64,000 bases of DNA, from NCBI GenBank assembly GCA_018399285.1, contig JAGYOW010000009.1, positions 1 through 64,000 of the forward strand, given 5' to 3'. Positions 43,506 through 54,664 of the stretch are shown here, piece after piece. The notes under the pieces were generated by a model. It was not told where the DNA came from. It made no database searches and saw only the letters and a list, made by a program, of their open reading frames with translations. The position numbers and the translations under genes are program-made. Origin of the DNA: Desulfotignum sp. (GTDB lineage: Bacteria > Desulfobacterota > Desulfobacteria > Desulfobacterales > Desulfobacteraceae). Every line of letters starts with the position of its first letter. Within the stretch, counting starts at the first letter, position 1.

Positions 43506-44060
43506 TCACCTCATAAAAACCGGATTCAACACATTGACTTTGTCTCGCCGGGGGAAAAGCGTCCAGTTCATTTCACTGGTACAAATGCTGGCCGGCACCT
43601 CGATACAGGATAGATGCAGGTGGGGGGGCAGCACCGATCCTGTGGCATGGGTATCAGCAGTTCTGGCAATGATCTGTCCCGTCCGCAAGTGCGACCCGGG
43701 TGTGATCTCATCACAGACATACAGATGGGAGTAGACTTCCAGAATTCGGGTGCTCTCCGACATAAAGATTTCCGGTGCCATCACCAGGGTGGTGCCCAGA
43801 AAATCATTGCAGATATTGAGCACGGTTCCCGATGACCAGGCCGGCACCCGTGCGCCTGCAGGAAGTTGCCGGACCGGTCCGGTTCTTGTCCGGTAAAAAC
43901 AGATATCAATGCCTTCGTGGGCCGCAGGGCGGGTTTTAAAATCCCCCCACCATTTACGCCGGCTTTCCGGCAGCATTCCCGGATGAAACACCCATTCAAT
44001 ATCAGGCCCTAAGCGGTTGGCCGATGCCACTGCCGCCAGGTATTGTTTGAAACCGGACAT
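43506..44060 (-). CDS. M23/LytM-like peptidase-fold protein
   Basis: AAHEGIDICFYR, VYSHLYVCDEITPGSHLRTGQIIART, LPPHLHLS. Confidence 0.7.
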   Translation of the reverse strand: MSGFKQYLAAVASANRLGPDIEWVFHPGMLPESRRKWWGDFKTRPAAHEGIDICFYRTRTGPVRQLPAGARVPAWSSGTVLNICNDFLGTTLVMAPEIFMSESTRILEVYSHLYVCDEITPGSHLRTGQIIARTADTHATGSVLPPHLHLSCIEVPASICTSEMNWTLFPRRDKVNVLNPVFMR

Positions 44061-44251
44061 CAGGCAGGTTTAAGAATGATTTTATGCCCCATCAAATTAA
44101 TGTCTTCGATAATGCCGGATATCTCCTGCTGTTCACCCAGCAACCCTCTGAGAATGAACCGGTGGTCACCGGCCGGGGTGATGGCGGCTACGTTTTCCAT
44201 GATTAGCGTTTCAGCACCATTTTCTTTTAAATATACATTGGATTCACACAT
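44060..44251 (-). CDS. CooT-family small metal-binding protein
   Basis: MCESNVYLKENGAETLIMENVAAITPAGDHRFILRGLLGEQQEISGIIEDINLMGHKIIL. Confidence 0.8.
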   Translation of the reverse strand: MCESNVYLKENGAETLIMENVAAITPAGDHRFILRGLLGEQQEISGIIEDINLMGHKIILKPA

Positions 44252-44403
44252 GATATATCTCCATTAAGAGTCTCTTGAGTTTGTTTGTTGATCATTCTCA
44301 TCATCATAGCATTGTCCGGGGCCCTGAGGCAAGCGGTCTTGCATGAAATACAGCCCGGTGGCAGATACAAGACTGGGGGTCTTTGGAGGAAAATCAGATT
44401 TTT

Positions 44404-45663
44404 TCATTTTAAGGGTGGATGGGTTTCCCCCCCGATGACCACCTGTTTCAATGGGGTGAAACCGGTGAAATAACACAGATCAGCGGGAGATTCTATATCC
44501 CAGATGACAAAATCCGCATCCTTTCCCGGTGCCAGACTGCCTTTGCGGTCTCCCAGACCTAAGGCCGCGGCCCCGTGAAAGGTGGCTCCGGCCAGGGCTT
44601 GTTCACAGGTCAAACCGAATAGAAGACAGGCCATGTTAAGCACCGGTAACATGCTGAAAACCGGACTGGACCCGGGATTGAGATCCGTGGCCACGGCCAT
44701 GGGAACGGCCAGTTGTCTGAACGTTTCCACGGGCGGCACCCGGGTTTCTTTCAGATAATGAAATGCACCGGGCAGCAATACGGCCACGGTGCCATGATCC
44801 GCCATTTTTTTTGCCCCGTTATAAGACAGGTATTCCAGGTGATCGCAGGACAAAGCCCCTATTTCCGCAGCCAGGGCAGCGCCGCTGGAATCCGACAATT
44901 GTTCGGCATGCAGTTTAACGGCAAACCCCAGATCTTTGGCTTTTTCCAACACCTGCCGGGTCTGTTCTCTGGAAAAAGCGATGTTTTCACAAAACACATC
45001 CACGCATGTGGCAATGCCCTGATGTTTGACTTCAGGCAGCATCACATCCATGACCTGTCTGACATAGTCATCCGACCGGCCGGCAAATTCCAACGGCACG
45101 GCATGAGCCCCTAAAAACGTGGCTTCAATATGCTGGGGAAACATTTGTTGAAGGCGGCCGGCCACAGCCAGCATTTTCAGCTCCGATTTCAGATCCAGGC
45201 CGTATCCGGATTTGATCTCCACCGTGGTGATGCCCTGTTTCAGAAAATGGGCCATGCGCCGGGATGCCAGATCAAACAGCATGTCTTCATCCGCGGCCCG
45301 GGTGGCTTTGACTGTGGAGAAAATGCCTCCGCCGGCGCTTGCAATATCGGCATAGGATGCCCCGGCCAGGCGCATTTCAAATTCTTTTGACCGGGACCCG
45401 GCCCAGATCAGGTGGGTGTGGCAGTCCACAAACCCGGGCAGGATCCACCGGTTTTTGCAGTCTGTCTTCCGGGCGGTGTCAGAAACGGGGCCGGGCAGGG
45501 CATCCATGGGTCCGATCCAGGCGATTTTATTGCCTGCCACGGCCAGGGCTGCGGCTTCAATCATATTGTACCGGCCATGGGCCATGGTGGCCACACGGCA
45601 GTTTATGAATAACTGGTCGACATTTTCGGGAAACGGGTTTTTGTTGTCAGGTACAATGGTCAT
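44404..45663 (-). CDS. hutI: Imidazolonepropionase
   Basis: WILPGFVDCHTHLIWAGSRSKEFEMRLAGASYADIASAGGGIFSTVKATR. Confidence 0.95.
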   Translation of the reverse strand: MTIVPDNKNPFPENVDQLFINCRVATMAHGRYNMIEAAALAVAGNKIAWIGPMDALPGPVSDTARKTDCKNRWILPGFVDCHTHLIWAGSRSKEFEMRLAGASYADIASAGGGIFSTVKATRAADEDMLFDLASRRMAHFLKQGITTVEIKSGYGLDLKSELKMLAVAGRLQQMFPQHIEATFLGAHAVPLEFAGRSDDYVRQVMDVMLPEVKHQGIATCVDVFCENIAFSREQTRQVLEKAKDLGFAVKLHAEQLSDSSGAALAAEIGALSCDHLEYLSYNGAKKMADHGTVAVLLPGAFHYLKETRVPPVETFRQLAVPMAVATDLNPGSSPVFSMLPVLNMACLLFGLTCEQALAGATFHGAAALGLGDRKGSLAPGKDADFVIWDIESPADLCYFTGFTPLKQVVIGGETHPPLK

Positions 45664-45724
45664 GGATCATTCCTTTGCTGGATTCCAAATGATATGCGCA
45701 GCGGCCTGCGTGAGACAGATGCGG

Positions 45725-47433
45725 TCAGGGTCGCTCACCATACATATTGATCATGGGCAGTTTGACCCCTTTTTCATTGGCCACATCAATGGCGGTCTCA
45801 TACCCGGCATCGGCATGCCGGATGATGCCCGTGCCCGGATCGTTGCGAAGCACCGTGGTGACCCGGTTTTCCGCCTCATCCGTGCCGTCGGCCACCGTGA
45901 CCTGGCCTGCATGCAGGGCATACCCGATGCCCACACCCCCGCCATCGTGGAAGGATACCCAGGTGGCGCCGGAGGCCACATTGGTCATGCAGTTGAGCAA
46001 AGCCCAGTCGGCCACGGCATCGGACCCGTCTTTCATGGCTTCGGTCTCCCGGAAAGGCGATGCCACGGACCCGCAGTCCAGGTGATCTCTGCCGATAACG
46101 ATGGGGGCTTTGACTTTTCCTGTGCGCACCAGGTCATTGAACAGTTTTCCCGCTTTTTCCCGCTCGCCATATCCCAGCCAGCAGATCCTGGAAGGCAGGC
46201 CCATATGTTCTATTTTTTCCTGAGCCATTTTCAGCCAGTTGATCATTTTGGTTTTCTTGGGAAACAGCTGCATCAAAGCGTCATCAGTCACCTTGATGTC
46301 TTTTGGATCCCCGGACAGGGCCGCCCACCGGAACGGGCCTTCGCCTTTGCAGAACAAATCCCGGATATAGGCCGGTACAAATCCGGGATAGTCCATGGCA
46401 TTGTCCACCCCTTTTTTCATGGCCTGGGCCCGCAGGTTATTGCCGTAGTCAAAGGCAATGGCGCCTTTGTCTTTCATTTCAAGAATGGCCCGGACATGGT
46501 CTGCCATAGAGTTCAACGCCATGTCCTTGTAAGTGTCCGGATCTGTTTTTCGCAGTTTCAACGCGTCTTTAAAAGAGATGCCCCTGGGAAAATACCCGTT
46601 GAGCTCATCATGGGCACTGGTCTGGTCCGTGATCACATCCGGGATGAATCCTTTTTCCATCATGGCGGGCAGCACATCGCCTACATTGGCGCATAATCCG
46701 ATGGACAGGGGTTTGCCGTCGTCTGCGGCCTGCCGGGCCATGGCCAAAGCATGATCCAGGGTGTCGGCTTCCACATCCAGGTACCGTTTTTCCAGGCGTT
46801 TGGCAATGCGGGAGGGATCGATCTCGACACAGACAGCCACCCCGTTGGCCATGGTCACGGACAACGGCTGGGCCCCGCCCATGCCCCCAAGGCCGGCCGT
46901 GACCACGATTTTGCCGGTCAGATCGGATTTGAAATGCTTCTGGCCCAGAGCGGCAAAGGTTTCATAGGTGCCCTGCAAAATGCCCTGGGTGCCGATATAG
47001 ATCCAGGACCCGGCCGTCATCTGGCCGTACATGATCAGGCCTTTTTTGTCCAGTTCATGGAAAGTGTCCCAGTTGGCCCAGTGAAATTTTGATATTGGCA
47101 TTGGCAATGAGGACCCTCGGGGCGCTGTGTGGAGTGGTCAAAACCCCACGGGTTTGCCCGACACTGCACCAGCGAGGTTTCATCGTTTCAAGATCCAGCG
47201 GGGTTCTGATGATGGCATCGAAACAGTCCCAGTTTCGGGCGGCCTTGCCCAACCCCGTAGACAATGAGTGCATCGGATTTTCCCGTTGTCGGGTCAGATT
47301 GTTGCACAACATGCGCAGGGCTGCTTCCTGGTACCAGCCCTTGCAGTGGAACTGACTGCCTGTGGGGCTTTCACGGGCCGGGGTTTGCCGCAGCCGATCT
47401 TCGAATCTTTCAGTATTGGTCTTTGGGGGTCAT
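45725..47433 (-). CDS. hutU: Urocanate hydratase; N-terminal part (about 47090-47433) frameshifted
   Basis: [34 protein letters not shown]-terminal fragments [44 protein letters not shown] in different frames. Confidence 0.92.
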
Positions 47434-47478
47434 TTTTTCCTCCATATAGTGTTGACATTTCAAGTGGATTGGCTACTA

Positions 47479-47499
47479 CTTGTCTATACAAGTATAGAC
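47479..47499. promoter_or_regulatory. Overlapping palindromes, candidate HutC operator between divergent hutU and hutC
   Basis: cttgtctatacaag (47479-47492) and perfect gtctatac-aa-gtatagac (47482-47499). Confidence 0.7.
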
Positions 47500-47583
47500 G
47501 GGATGTCAAGTTTTTGTGTATTCATGATTCATGAACAGATAAACGGGTTTTAATAAAAACATTATTTAAAATAAGGATGCCGT

Positions 47584-48310
47584 GTGGGAACATCATCACG
47601 TCCGCTGGCGTTGTATGAACAGATCAAGCAGTCTCTGATCAGGGAAATGGATGCCGGGCTTTTGAAGCCGGATGACCGGGTGCCCTCGGAAACGCAATTG
47701 TCCCAAAGCTTTAACACCTCCCGGATGACCGCCAACCGGGCCTCGAAAATTGGCTGAACAAGGGCGCATTGGGATTCGGGAGTGGGTACGTTTGTGGCCG
47801 TCCCAAACCCGTGCAGCCCTGCTGGAAATCAAAAGCATTGCCAGAGAATTGCCGACTGGGGCGGGATTCATTCCTGTGAGGTGCTGCTGCTGGCTGAAGA
47901 AGAGCGCAAATAAGGATATTGCGGTCCGGTTGAACCTGAGGCCCGGACACACCGTGTTTCATTCCATTTTTACTGCATAAAGACCGGGGCGTGGGGGTGC
48001 AGTATTCCGGAGCAGTTTCATCAACCCGGCTTCAATAGCGCCGGCGTATCTGGACCAGGTTATACCGGATCACCCCCAGTGATTATCTGCTGGAAACCGC
48101 CCCGGTCCAGGCGGCGGAGCATGTGATCAGTAGCCGTGCGCTGCCCGGCCCATGTGCTCAAACATCTGCGGCTCGATGCGGCGGAACCCTGTCTGCGCCT
48201 GACCCGGCGCCACCTGGTCCTTTGATCGGGTGGCCACTTACAGTACCATGATATCCCCGGGGTTTCGGTATCAACTGAAAGGCACCTTCAACAAGAAGTC
48301 AATCCAATGA
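47584..48310 (+). pseudogene. hutC: GntR/HutC-family histidine utilisation repressor, frameshifted
   Basis: GTSSRPLALYEQIKQSLIREMDAGLLKPDDRVPSETQLSQSFNTSRMTANRA; later fragments out of frame. Confidence 0.8.
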
Positions 48311-49868
48311 ATCAGAAAACCATTGTTCTGGACGAGAATCATTTTCAACTGGAAGAACTGGTGGGTATTGCCGAAACCAATGGCAGGCGGTCATTGCCGA
48401 CACACTTCAAAACGCGGATTCATAAAGCCCGGACCCTGGTGGACACCTGGGTGAAAAAGGGGAACGCATTTATGGGGTGACCACGGGTTTCGGGGCGTTG
48501 TCTGATGTGCCCATCTCCTATGCCGATACAAAACGGCTTCAAAAAAATTTTATTGTCCCATGCCGCCGGCATGGGCAAAGCGGGCATCTTGAAGATGTGG
48601 TCAGAGCCATGATAGCCCTGCGCATCAATGATTTCTGCCGGGGCAATTCCGGGCTGCGTCTGGAAACCATCCAGATGCTGGCGGACCCTGCTCAACAAAG
48701 GAATCGTGCCCGTGGTCCCCGGAAAAAGGGTCTGTAGGGGCCAGCGGAGACCTGGTACCCATGGCCCATCTATCCCTAGTGATGATCGGCGAAGGCGAAG
48801 CCGTTGTGGACGGGCAGCACATGTCCGGGGTCAAAGCCACGGCAGCAAGGTCTTTAAAGCCCACGGAACTGGCGGCCGGGGAAGGTCTGGCTGATCAGCA
48901 ACGGGACCCAGTTCATGATTGCCTTAGGGTGTCTGGCCCTGCATGATGCCTTGAATCTATCTGAAACATGCTGACATTGCCGCATCCATGAGCACAGGAA
49001 ACCCTCATGGGAACAAGGACGGCGTTTGATCCGAGGATTCATCAGGCACGGCCCCATCCGGGCCAGATCATGGCCGCGGAAAACATGCTCAAAATCACGG
49101 AAAATTCAGAAATCATCTCTCTTCCCACCAGGACTGTTCACGGATCCAGGACGCTTATACCCTGAGATGCTCCCCAGGTCCATGGGGCGTCTTGGAGATG
49201 CGTTTGCCTATGTGGACAATGTGATCCGGGTGGAGATGAACGCGTCCACGGAAAACCCGCTGATTTTCCGGAATCCGAAGAATTTCTGTCCGGCGGCAAT
49301 TTCCACGGCCAGCCCCTGGCCCTGGCCTGTGATTTTTAAATCGCCATTGCCGAGCTATTGTATATTTCCGAACGGCGCATCGAGCGCCTGGTCAATCCCC
49401 AATTGTCCGGCCTGCCCGCGTTTCTGGTGGAAGACGGGGATTGAATTCCAGGTACATGATCGCCCAGTATGCGGCGGCAGCGCTTGTGTCGGAAAACAAG
49501 GGCCTGGCCCATCCGCATCCGTGGATTCCATTCCACATCAGCCAACAAGGAGGATCACGTGTCCATGGGGGCGTTTGCGGCCCGAAAATGCCGGGACATT
49601 GTGTTAAACACGGAAAACGTCATTGCCATCGAGCTGCTGTGCGGGGCCCAGGCCATTGATCTGTTCACCAATATCAAGGCCGGGGAAGGGACCTAATACC
49701 TACCGGACCATCCGTCAGCATATGGATTATATGAAAGAAGACCGGCAGCTGTCCAAAGATATTGCCACGGTCAAGGCCCTGCTGGAAGACGGGGCCATTG
49801 TAAGGAACTGTGGAGTCGGCTGTGAAACTGTATTAAATATTATGGAAGTTTTAAGTTTTAAGTGTTAG
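48307..49868 (+). pseudogene. hutH: Histidine ammonia-lyase, multiply frameshifted
   Basis: Fragments: [105 protein letters not shown]. Confidence 0.88.
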
Positions 49869-50035
49869 GTTTTAAGTACTTCCCGGTTTGTACTTTAATC
49901 AGTTGCTGAGGGGCTTTCATATAAACAATCATGGCCTGAGAAACCCCTGACAGATGGTGAAAATATAAGCTCTCAGGTATTGGCTTAAAACTTAAAACTT
50001 AAAACTTAAAACTTAACACTTAAAACTTTTTAAGA
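49846..50035. repeat. Interrupted inverted repeat built of TTTTAAG/CTTAAAA units flanking a roughly 100-bp core (MITE-like)
   Basis: Left aagttttaagttttaagtgttaggttttaag; right cttaaaacttaaaacttaaaacttaaaacttaacacttaaaactt; arms are near-perfect reverse complements. Confidence 0.75.
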
Positions 50036-50081
50036 AACTCATGGCATCACGGTCATCCGTGAGTGTGAAAAGGACACAAAC

Positions 50082-50354
50082 ATGACAGCGATGGTTCATA
50101 TTCATCTGGTTCACCGGCAGCACACGGACGGCAGAAAAACCGTGGATGTTCAGGGAGATACCGTGGGCCGGGCACTGGCGGATCTGATCCGGCAGTACCC
50201 GGCTAATGGAAAAGAATTGTTTGATAAAAAAGGCGGATTACACGGCCATATCGAGATCTATCTGAACGCGGAAAGCGCGTTCCCCGGCGAGCTGGAAAAA
50301 CCGGTGGCCCCCGGGGATGACATCCAGATCATCACATTTCTGGCCGGGGGATAG
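50082..50354 (+). CDS. MoaD/ThiS-family beta-grasp protein
   Basis: 90-aa protein ending ...PGDDIQIITFLAGG. Confidence 0.85.
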   Translation: MTAMVHIHLVHRQHTDGRKTVDVQGDTVGRALADLIRQYPANGKELFDKKGGLHGHIEIYLNAESAFPGELEKPVAPGDDIQIITFLAGG

Positions 50355-50356
50355 GC

Positions 50357-51616
50357 TTACATTCCCAACAGGGTCCCCAGCCGGACCATGGGCCAGGCAT
50401 GTACGGCCCCGCCTTTGGGCAGGGTCCTCATTTTGGCGGCAATGTCCAGAAAATCATCTTTCCGCCACATGGCGCCGATGAGCAGCCCCAGCTCATCGGC
50501 AAACGTGCCGATGGCCTGGCCCCCCACAATCCGGTTGTCCAGCATCACCACCCGCAGGTAATTGTTTTGGTCTTCCCGTTCCACAATGCGCTTGTCACCG
50601 AATACACAATCCAAAGCCCGCTGGGTCTTGCCGAAAGTAGCGGCATGGGTGTCAAAAAAATGGGCCCGGGCAAAGGCATAGGCCCCCAGATACCGCACCG
50701 GTTCGCCAAGAATGTGCCGGGCCGCCACCTGGGCCTGCTCAATGGCGTTGTGCTTGAGCTGGAACATGGCGATCTCCCCGGTGCAGGCATCAATGGTTTC
50801 CACACAGTCGCCGCAGGCATAGATGTCAGGCACACTGGTCTGCATCTGCCGGTTCACCTGGATGCCCCGGCCCGTCTCGATGCCCGCAGTCTGGGCCAGG
50901 GCCGTTCCCGGCACCACGCCCGTGGCCACCACCACGGTGTCACAGTCTATGGTGCGCCGGTCCGTGACCACGGCGATAACCTGTCCCGCGCCCTTTATTT
51001 CCAGCACTTTTTCATGGGTGAACACCTGAATACCATATCCGGTCAGCTCGTTTTCCAGGCGTTTGGCCGTGGGTTCATCAAACAAAGAAGGCAGAATCCA
51101 GTCCATCAGTTCGATGATATACACCTCATACCCTTTTCGCTTCAATGCTTCGGCCGCTTCGATCCCGATGGCGCCGGAACCGATGACCACGGCACGGGTG
51201 CCTTTGTGGGCCGCCAGTTTCTGCGTTTCCCCGAGCTGTTTGCATGAAAACACGCCCGGGGTGTCAATGCCGGGGATGGGTGGAATGAACAGATCCCCGC
51301 CATGGGCCAGCACCAGGTTGTCATATCCGATCTTTTCACCCGTGTGGGTGGTGACGGTTTTATTTTCAGGGTCAATGGACACCACTTTGCTGTCATATAA
51401 CAGGTCGATGCGCCCATCGGCATAATCTTTTGACGTTTTTCTGAAAACATCCATGCGGCCGCACTCTCCCCCGAGAAAATAGGGCAGAGAGCAGGGATCA
51501 TATTCCGGCACATCTTCAGCGGAAAGAATGACAATCTGAGCATCCGGATCTTTTTTTCGCACATCAAACGCCACCTGGTTGCCGGCAATGCCGTTTCCGA
51601 TAATCACAAGTTTCAT
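50357..51616 (-). CDS. FAD/NAD(P)-dependent oxidoreductase (pyridine nucleotide-disulfide type), AOR-associated
   Basis: KLVIIGNGIAGNQVAFDVRKKDPDAQIVILSAE; AVVIGSGAIGIEAAEALKRKGYEVYIIE; PDIYACGDCVE. Confidence 0.9.
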   Translation of the reverse strand: MKLVIIGNGIAGNQVAFDVRKKDPDAQIVILSAEDVPEYDPCSLPYFLGGECGRMDVFRKTSKDYADGRIDLLYDSKVVSIDPENKTVTTHTGEKIGYDNLVLAHGGDLFIPPIPGIDTPGVFSCKQLGETQKLAAHKGTRAVVIGSGAIGIEAAEALKRKGYEVYIIELMDWILPSLFDEPTAKRLENELTGYGIQVFTHEKVLEIKGAGQVIAVVTDRRTIDCDTVVVATGVVPGTALAQTAGIETGRGIQVNRQMQTSVPDIYACGDCVETIDACTGEIAMFQLKHNAIEQAQVAARHILGEPVRYLGAYAFARAHFFDTHAATFGKTQRALDCVFGDKRIVEREDQNNYLRVVMLDNRIVGGQAIGTFADELGLLIGAMWRKDDFLDIAAKMRTLPKGGAVHAWPMVRLGTLLGM

Positions 51617-51650
51617 AACATCCTGCCTTTATCCATCATTGTTGTTACAT

Positions 51651-52142
51651 TCATCCACCGGTGTGAAATTGTTTGGTTTTGGAGGCCGCCTTCCGGGCCG
51701 CACGATGGGACACGCTTCCCTGGGTACACAGGGTCAACGCTTTTTCCTGCCGGCAGGCAGCCACGCACCAGGGTTCGGTTTCACCTTCACACATGTCACA
51801 GGTCATGGTCCGGCCGGTATAGGGATTGATCCGGGGGCTTCCAACCGGGCAGATATAGACACAGGCCCGGCACCCGATGCAGACATCGGTGTCGGTGGTC
51901 ACGGTGCCGTTGGCCTGGCGGATCCGGGCGTTCATGGGACACACCTTGATGCACGGGGCCGTGTCACAGGCCATGCAGATCACAGGCACATTCAGGTCCT
52001 TTGAATCCAGCCCGATGATATTCACTCTGGAAAGATCCGGATCAATGCGGCCGTGATGCTTCATGGCACAGGCAATCATGCATCGCCGGCATCCCGTGCA
52101 TTTTTCAGGATCAATGGCAAGCTGTTCTCGCCGCATGTTCAT
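51651..52142 (-). CDS. 4Fe-4S ferredoxin-type electron transfer protein
   Basis: CTGCRRCMIACAMKH, CDTAPCIKVCPMNA, CIGCRACVYICPVG, CDMCEGETEPWCVAAC. Confidence 0.92.
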   Translation of the reverse strand: MNMRREQLAIDPEKCTGCRRCMIACAMKHHGRIDPDLSRVNIIGLDSKDLNVPVICMACDTAPCIKVCPMNARIRQANGTVTTDTDVCIGCRACVYICPVGSPRINPYTGRTMTCDMCEGETEPWCVAACRQEKALTLCTQGSVSHRAARKAASKTKQFHTGG

Positions 52143-52407
52143 AATGTACGTCCTTTTTTTGTTCCGGTCAGGGGTTAAAGTTCAACATAGTGAACAAAAA
52201 TTTTTACTTTAACCTGTACCCTGAATGGCCCGGTATGTCAAATTAAAAATAAACACATTGAATTATATGGTTATTTTTGTTAAGAAATGGGTTGACATTT
52301 AATGAATCTCTGATATAGAAATTCATAATAATGAACTGATGTGGTAAGGCAACATTTTCAGGTGGCTGAACAAAAAGCCGCCAACCCCATTATTTAAGGA
52401 GTATAAC

Positions 52408-52683
52408 ATGGCAGATAAAGAAAGGGTCTCTTCATCTGAATCGCTTCGCAGCACCCGAACATTCGGTAAAGTCAGGTGCCACAATCCCAGCTGCATGGGC
52501 CGGCTCACCCCGTCGCCGGGCAGCAAGCAGATCACCTGTCCCACCTGCGGCATGACCTATCGTCTGTTCTGGGTGACACCGGAACTGCCCAGAATCCGGG
52601 GTCCGGTCTGGGATGTCAACCGGAAACTGGTCCAGGAAACCCTGGCGAAAAAACTGGGAACGTCTGACAGCGATTCCAAATAG
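52408..52683 (+). CDS. Small zinc-ribbon protein upstream of AOR
   Basis: CHNPSCMGRLTPSPGSKQITCPTCGMTYRLFWVTPELPR. Confidence 0.75.
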   Translation: MADKERVSSSESLRSTRTFGKVRCHNPSCMGRLTPSPGSKQITCPTCGMTYRLFWVTPELPRIRGPVWDVNRKLVQETLAKKLGTSDSDSK

Positions 52684-52702
52684 ATCAAGGAGGGAACAAC
52701 AC

Positions 52703-54643
52703 ATGGCATTGGACCGCAAAATAGCCTACATCAATTTGACCACCGGGGATGTGGAGATCAAGCCCATTCCTCTGGAAATGAGAAAAAAATTCATCGGCGG
52801 CCGGGGAATGGACGCGTATCTTTTATATAACCATGCGCCCAAAGGGTGCGATCCCATCGGACCGGAAAACCCGATGATCGTCAGCGGGGGGCTGCTTACG
52901 GCCACATGCGCCTCTGCCACAGCCCGGACCCATGTCATGGCCAAGTCGCCTTTGACCGGGTTGCTGGGGTCCTGTAATATGGGAGGATTTTTTGCCCCGG
53001 AAATGGCCTGGGCCGGATTTCACCACCTGGTCATCACGGGCAAGGCGGACAAACCTGTGTATCTGTGGATTCACAATGGTGAGATCGAGATCCGGGATGC
53101 CGGCCATCTGTGGGGAAAAAACAGCACCGACACCCAGTGGGCCATCAGAGACGAGCTGGATGATGAAGAAGTGAAAAGCATGGTCATCGGCCAGGCCGGT
53201 GAAAATCTGGTGACCTATGCCTGCGTCATGACCGGCATCAAAAATGCCGGAGGCCGCACGGGCTTGGGCTGTGTCATGGGGTCCAAAAACCTCAAGGCCG
53301 TGGCGGTCAGAGGCACCATGGACATCAAGATCGCCCATCCCGTGGATGCCCTGGAACACAACAAGAAATTCATCGACCAGATCACGGGCGCCAAGGTCAA
53401 TCAGATCCAGGGCGCCCTGGGCACGCCGTTCATCTGGGGGGCCACCAACTGCTGGGGCGGGGTGCGCACTAGAAATTTCCAGTATAATCAGATGGAATAT
53501 GCCGATGAGATCGAGCCCGAAGCCATTGACGATTATGCCGCTGAAACCATGGGTCCCCATCACATGACCGGGTGTTTCGGATGCCAGGTGCACTGCCGGG
53601 CCCAGTACAAGATCCAGTCCGGGCTGTACAAGGGCAAATATGATGAAGGCCCGGAATACACCTCTTTGGGGGCGTTTGGCGCGGAACCGGACTGCAAGAG
53701 CATTGAAACCGTGCTCACGGGCAACCATCTGGTGAACCAGTACGGGGTGGACAACCTGGAGATCGGCAGCATGATCGCCTGGGCCATGGAACTTTACGAG
53801 CTGGGGATTCTGACCACCAAGGAAACCGAAGGCCTGGATCTGCGGTTCGGCAATGATGAGGCTTTGCTTCAGATGGTGCACAACATCTGTACCCGCACTG
53901 GATGGCTGGGCAATGTCCTGGCCGACGGCGGAATCCCGGCCGCTGAAAAGATCGGCAAAAATGCTTTTGATTATCTGATTCAGGTCAAGGGCATGAACAA
54001 CCTGCACTCGGATGAACGGGCCACCCCGGGCCTGGCGCTCAATATCGCCACGGCCTCCAGAGGATCGGACCATCTGCGGTCCCGGCCGGCCATTGATCTG
54101 TATCATCTGCCGGAACCGGTTCTCAGAAAAATTTACAGTTCCCCCGTGCCCTATGACGGGCCCTTGTCTTCCGAGCACACGGAATATATCGGTAAACCCT
54201 GGCAGGTGTTCTGGCAGGAAAATGTGTACATGGCCGTGGATTGTTTAGGGATCTGCAAATACCACACTGTGTTTTTAGGGGCCACGCTTCCCAATTTCGA
54301 GGACTGGCCCAAGGTGATCTACTACAACACGGGTCTGGAATTCACGCCCAGAGAGATCTGGGATGCAGCGGAGCGGTGCAACAACCTGGAACGGCTGTTT
54401 AACCTTCGAGAAGGCTTAACCCGCAATGATCTCAAAAAAGGCGATACCCTGAACCACCGGTACTTTGATGAGCCCTGCCGCAGAGGAGCGCCCGATGTCA
54501 TCGGAAAACGAATCGACAGAGACAAATTCAATGTCATGATCGATGAGTTCTACAAACACCACGGCTGGGACAATGACGGGGTACCCACTTCTGAAACCTT
54601 GACGCGACTGGGCCTGGAAAACGAACCCACCCGGTTGCTGTAG
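52703..54643 (+). CDS. aor: Tungsten-type aldehyde ferredoxin oxidoreductase
   Basis: GGRGMDAYLLYNHAP; NMGGFFAPEMAWAGFHHLVITGKADKPVYLWI; GCFGCQVHCRA; HHGWDNDGVPTSETLTRLGL. Confidence 0.93.
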   Translation: MALDRKIAYINLTTGDVEIKPIPLEMRKKFIGGRGMDAYLLYNHAPKGCDPIGPENPMIVSGGLLTATCASATARTHVMAKSPLTGLLGSCNMGGFFAPEMAWAGFHHLVITGKADKPVYLWIHNGEIEIRDAGHLWGKNSTDTQWAIRDELDDEEVKSMVIGQAGENLVTYACVMTGIKNAGGRTGLGCVMGSKNLKAVAVRGTMDIKIAHPVDALEHNKKFIDQITGAKVNQIQGALGTPFIWGATNCWGGVRTRNFQYNQMEYADEIEPEAIDDYAAETMGPHHMTGCFGCQVHCRAQYKIQSGLYKGKYDEGPEYTSLGAFGAEPDCKSIETVLTGNHLVNQYGVDNLEIGSMIAWAMELYELGILTTKETEGLDLRFGNDEALLQMVHNICTRTGWLGNVLADGGIPAAEKIGKNAFDYLIQVKGMNNLHSDERATPGLALNIATASRGSDHLRSRPAIDLYHLPEPVLRKIYSSPVPYDGPLSSEHTEYIGKPWQVFWQENVYMAVDCLGICKYHTVFLGATLPNFEDWPKVIYYNTGLEFTPREIWDAAERCNNLERLFNLREGLTRNDLKKGDTLNHRYFDEPCRRGAPDVIGKRIDRDKFNVMIDEFYKHHGWDNDGVPTSETLTRLGLENEPTRLL

Positions 54644-54664
54644 ATCATAACCAAGGAGAAAATC

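Noticed and set aside
45416-46696. 426-aa plus-strand ORF antisense to hutI/hutU
   Set aside because: Shadow ORF opposite strongly conserved HutI/HutU; composition (His/Gly/Phe-rich, no recognisable domain) is typical of antisense frames in GC-rich codon-biased genes
52823-54178. 451-aa minus-strand ORF antisense to AOR
   Set aside because: Shadow ORF opposite conserved AOR; no domain, no RBS context
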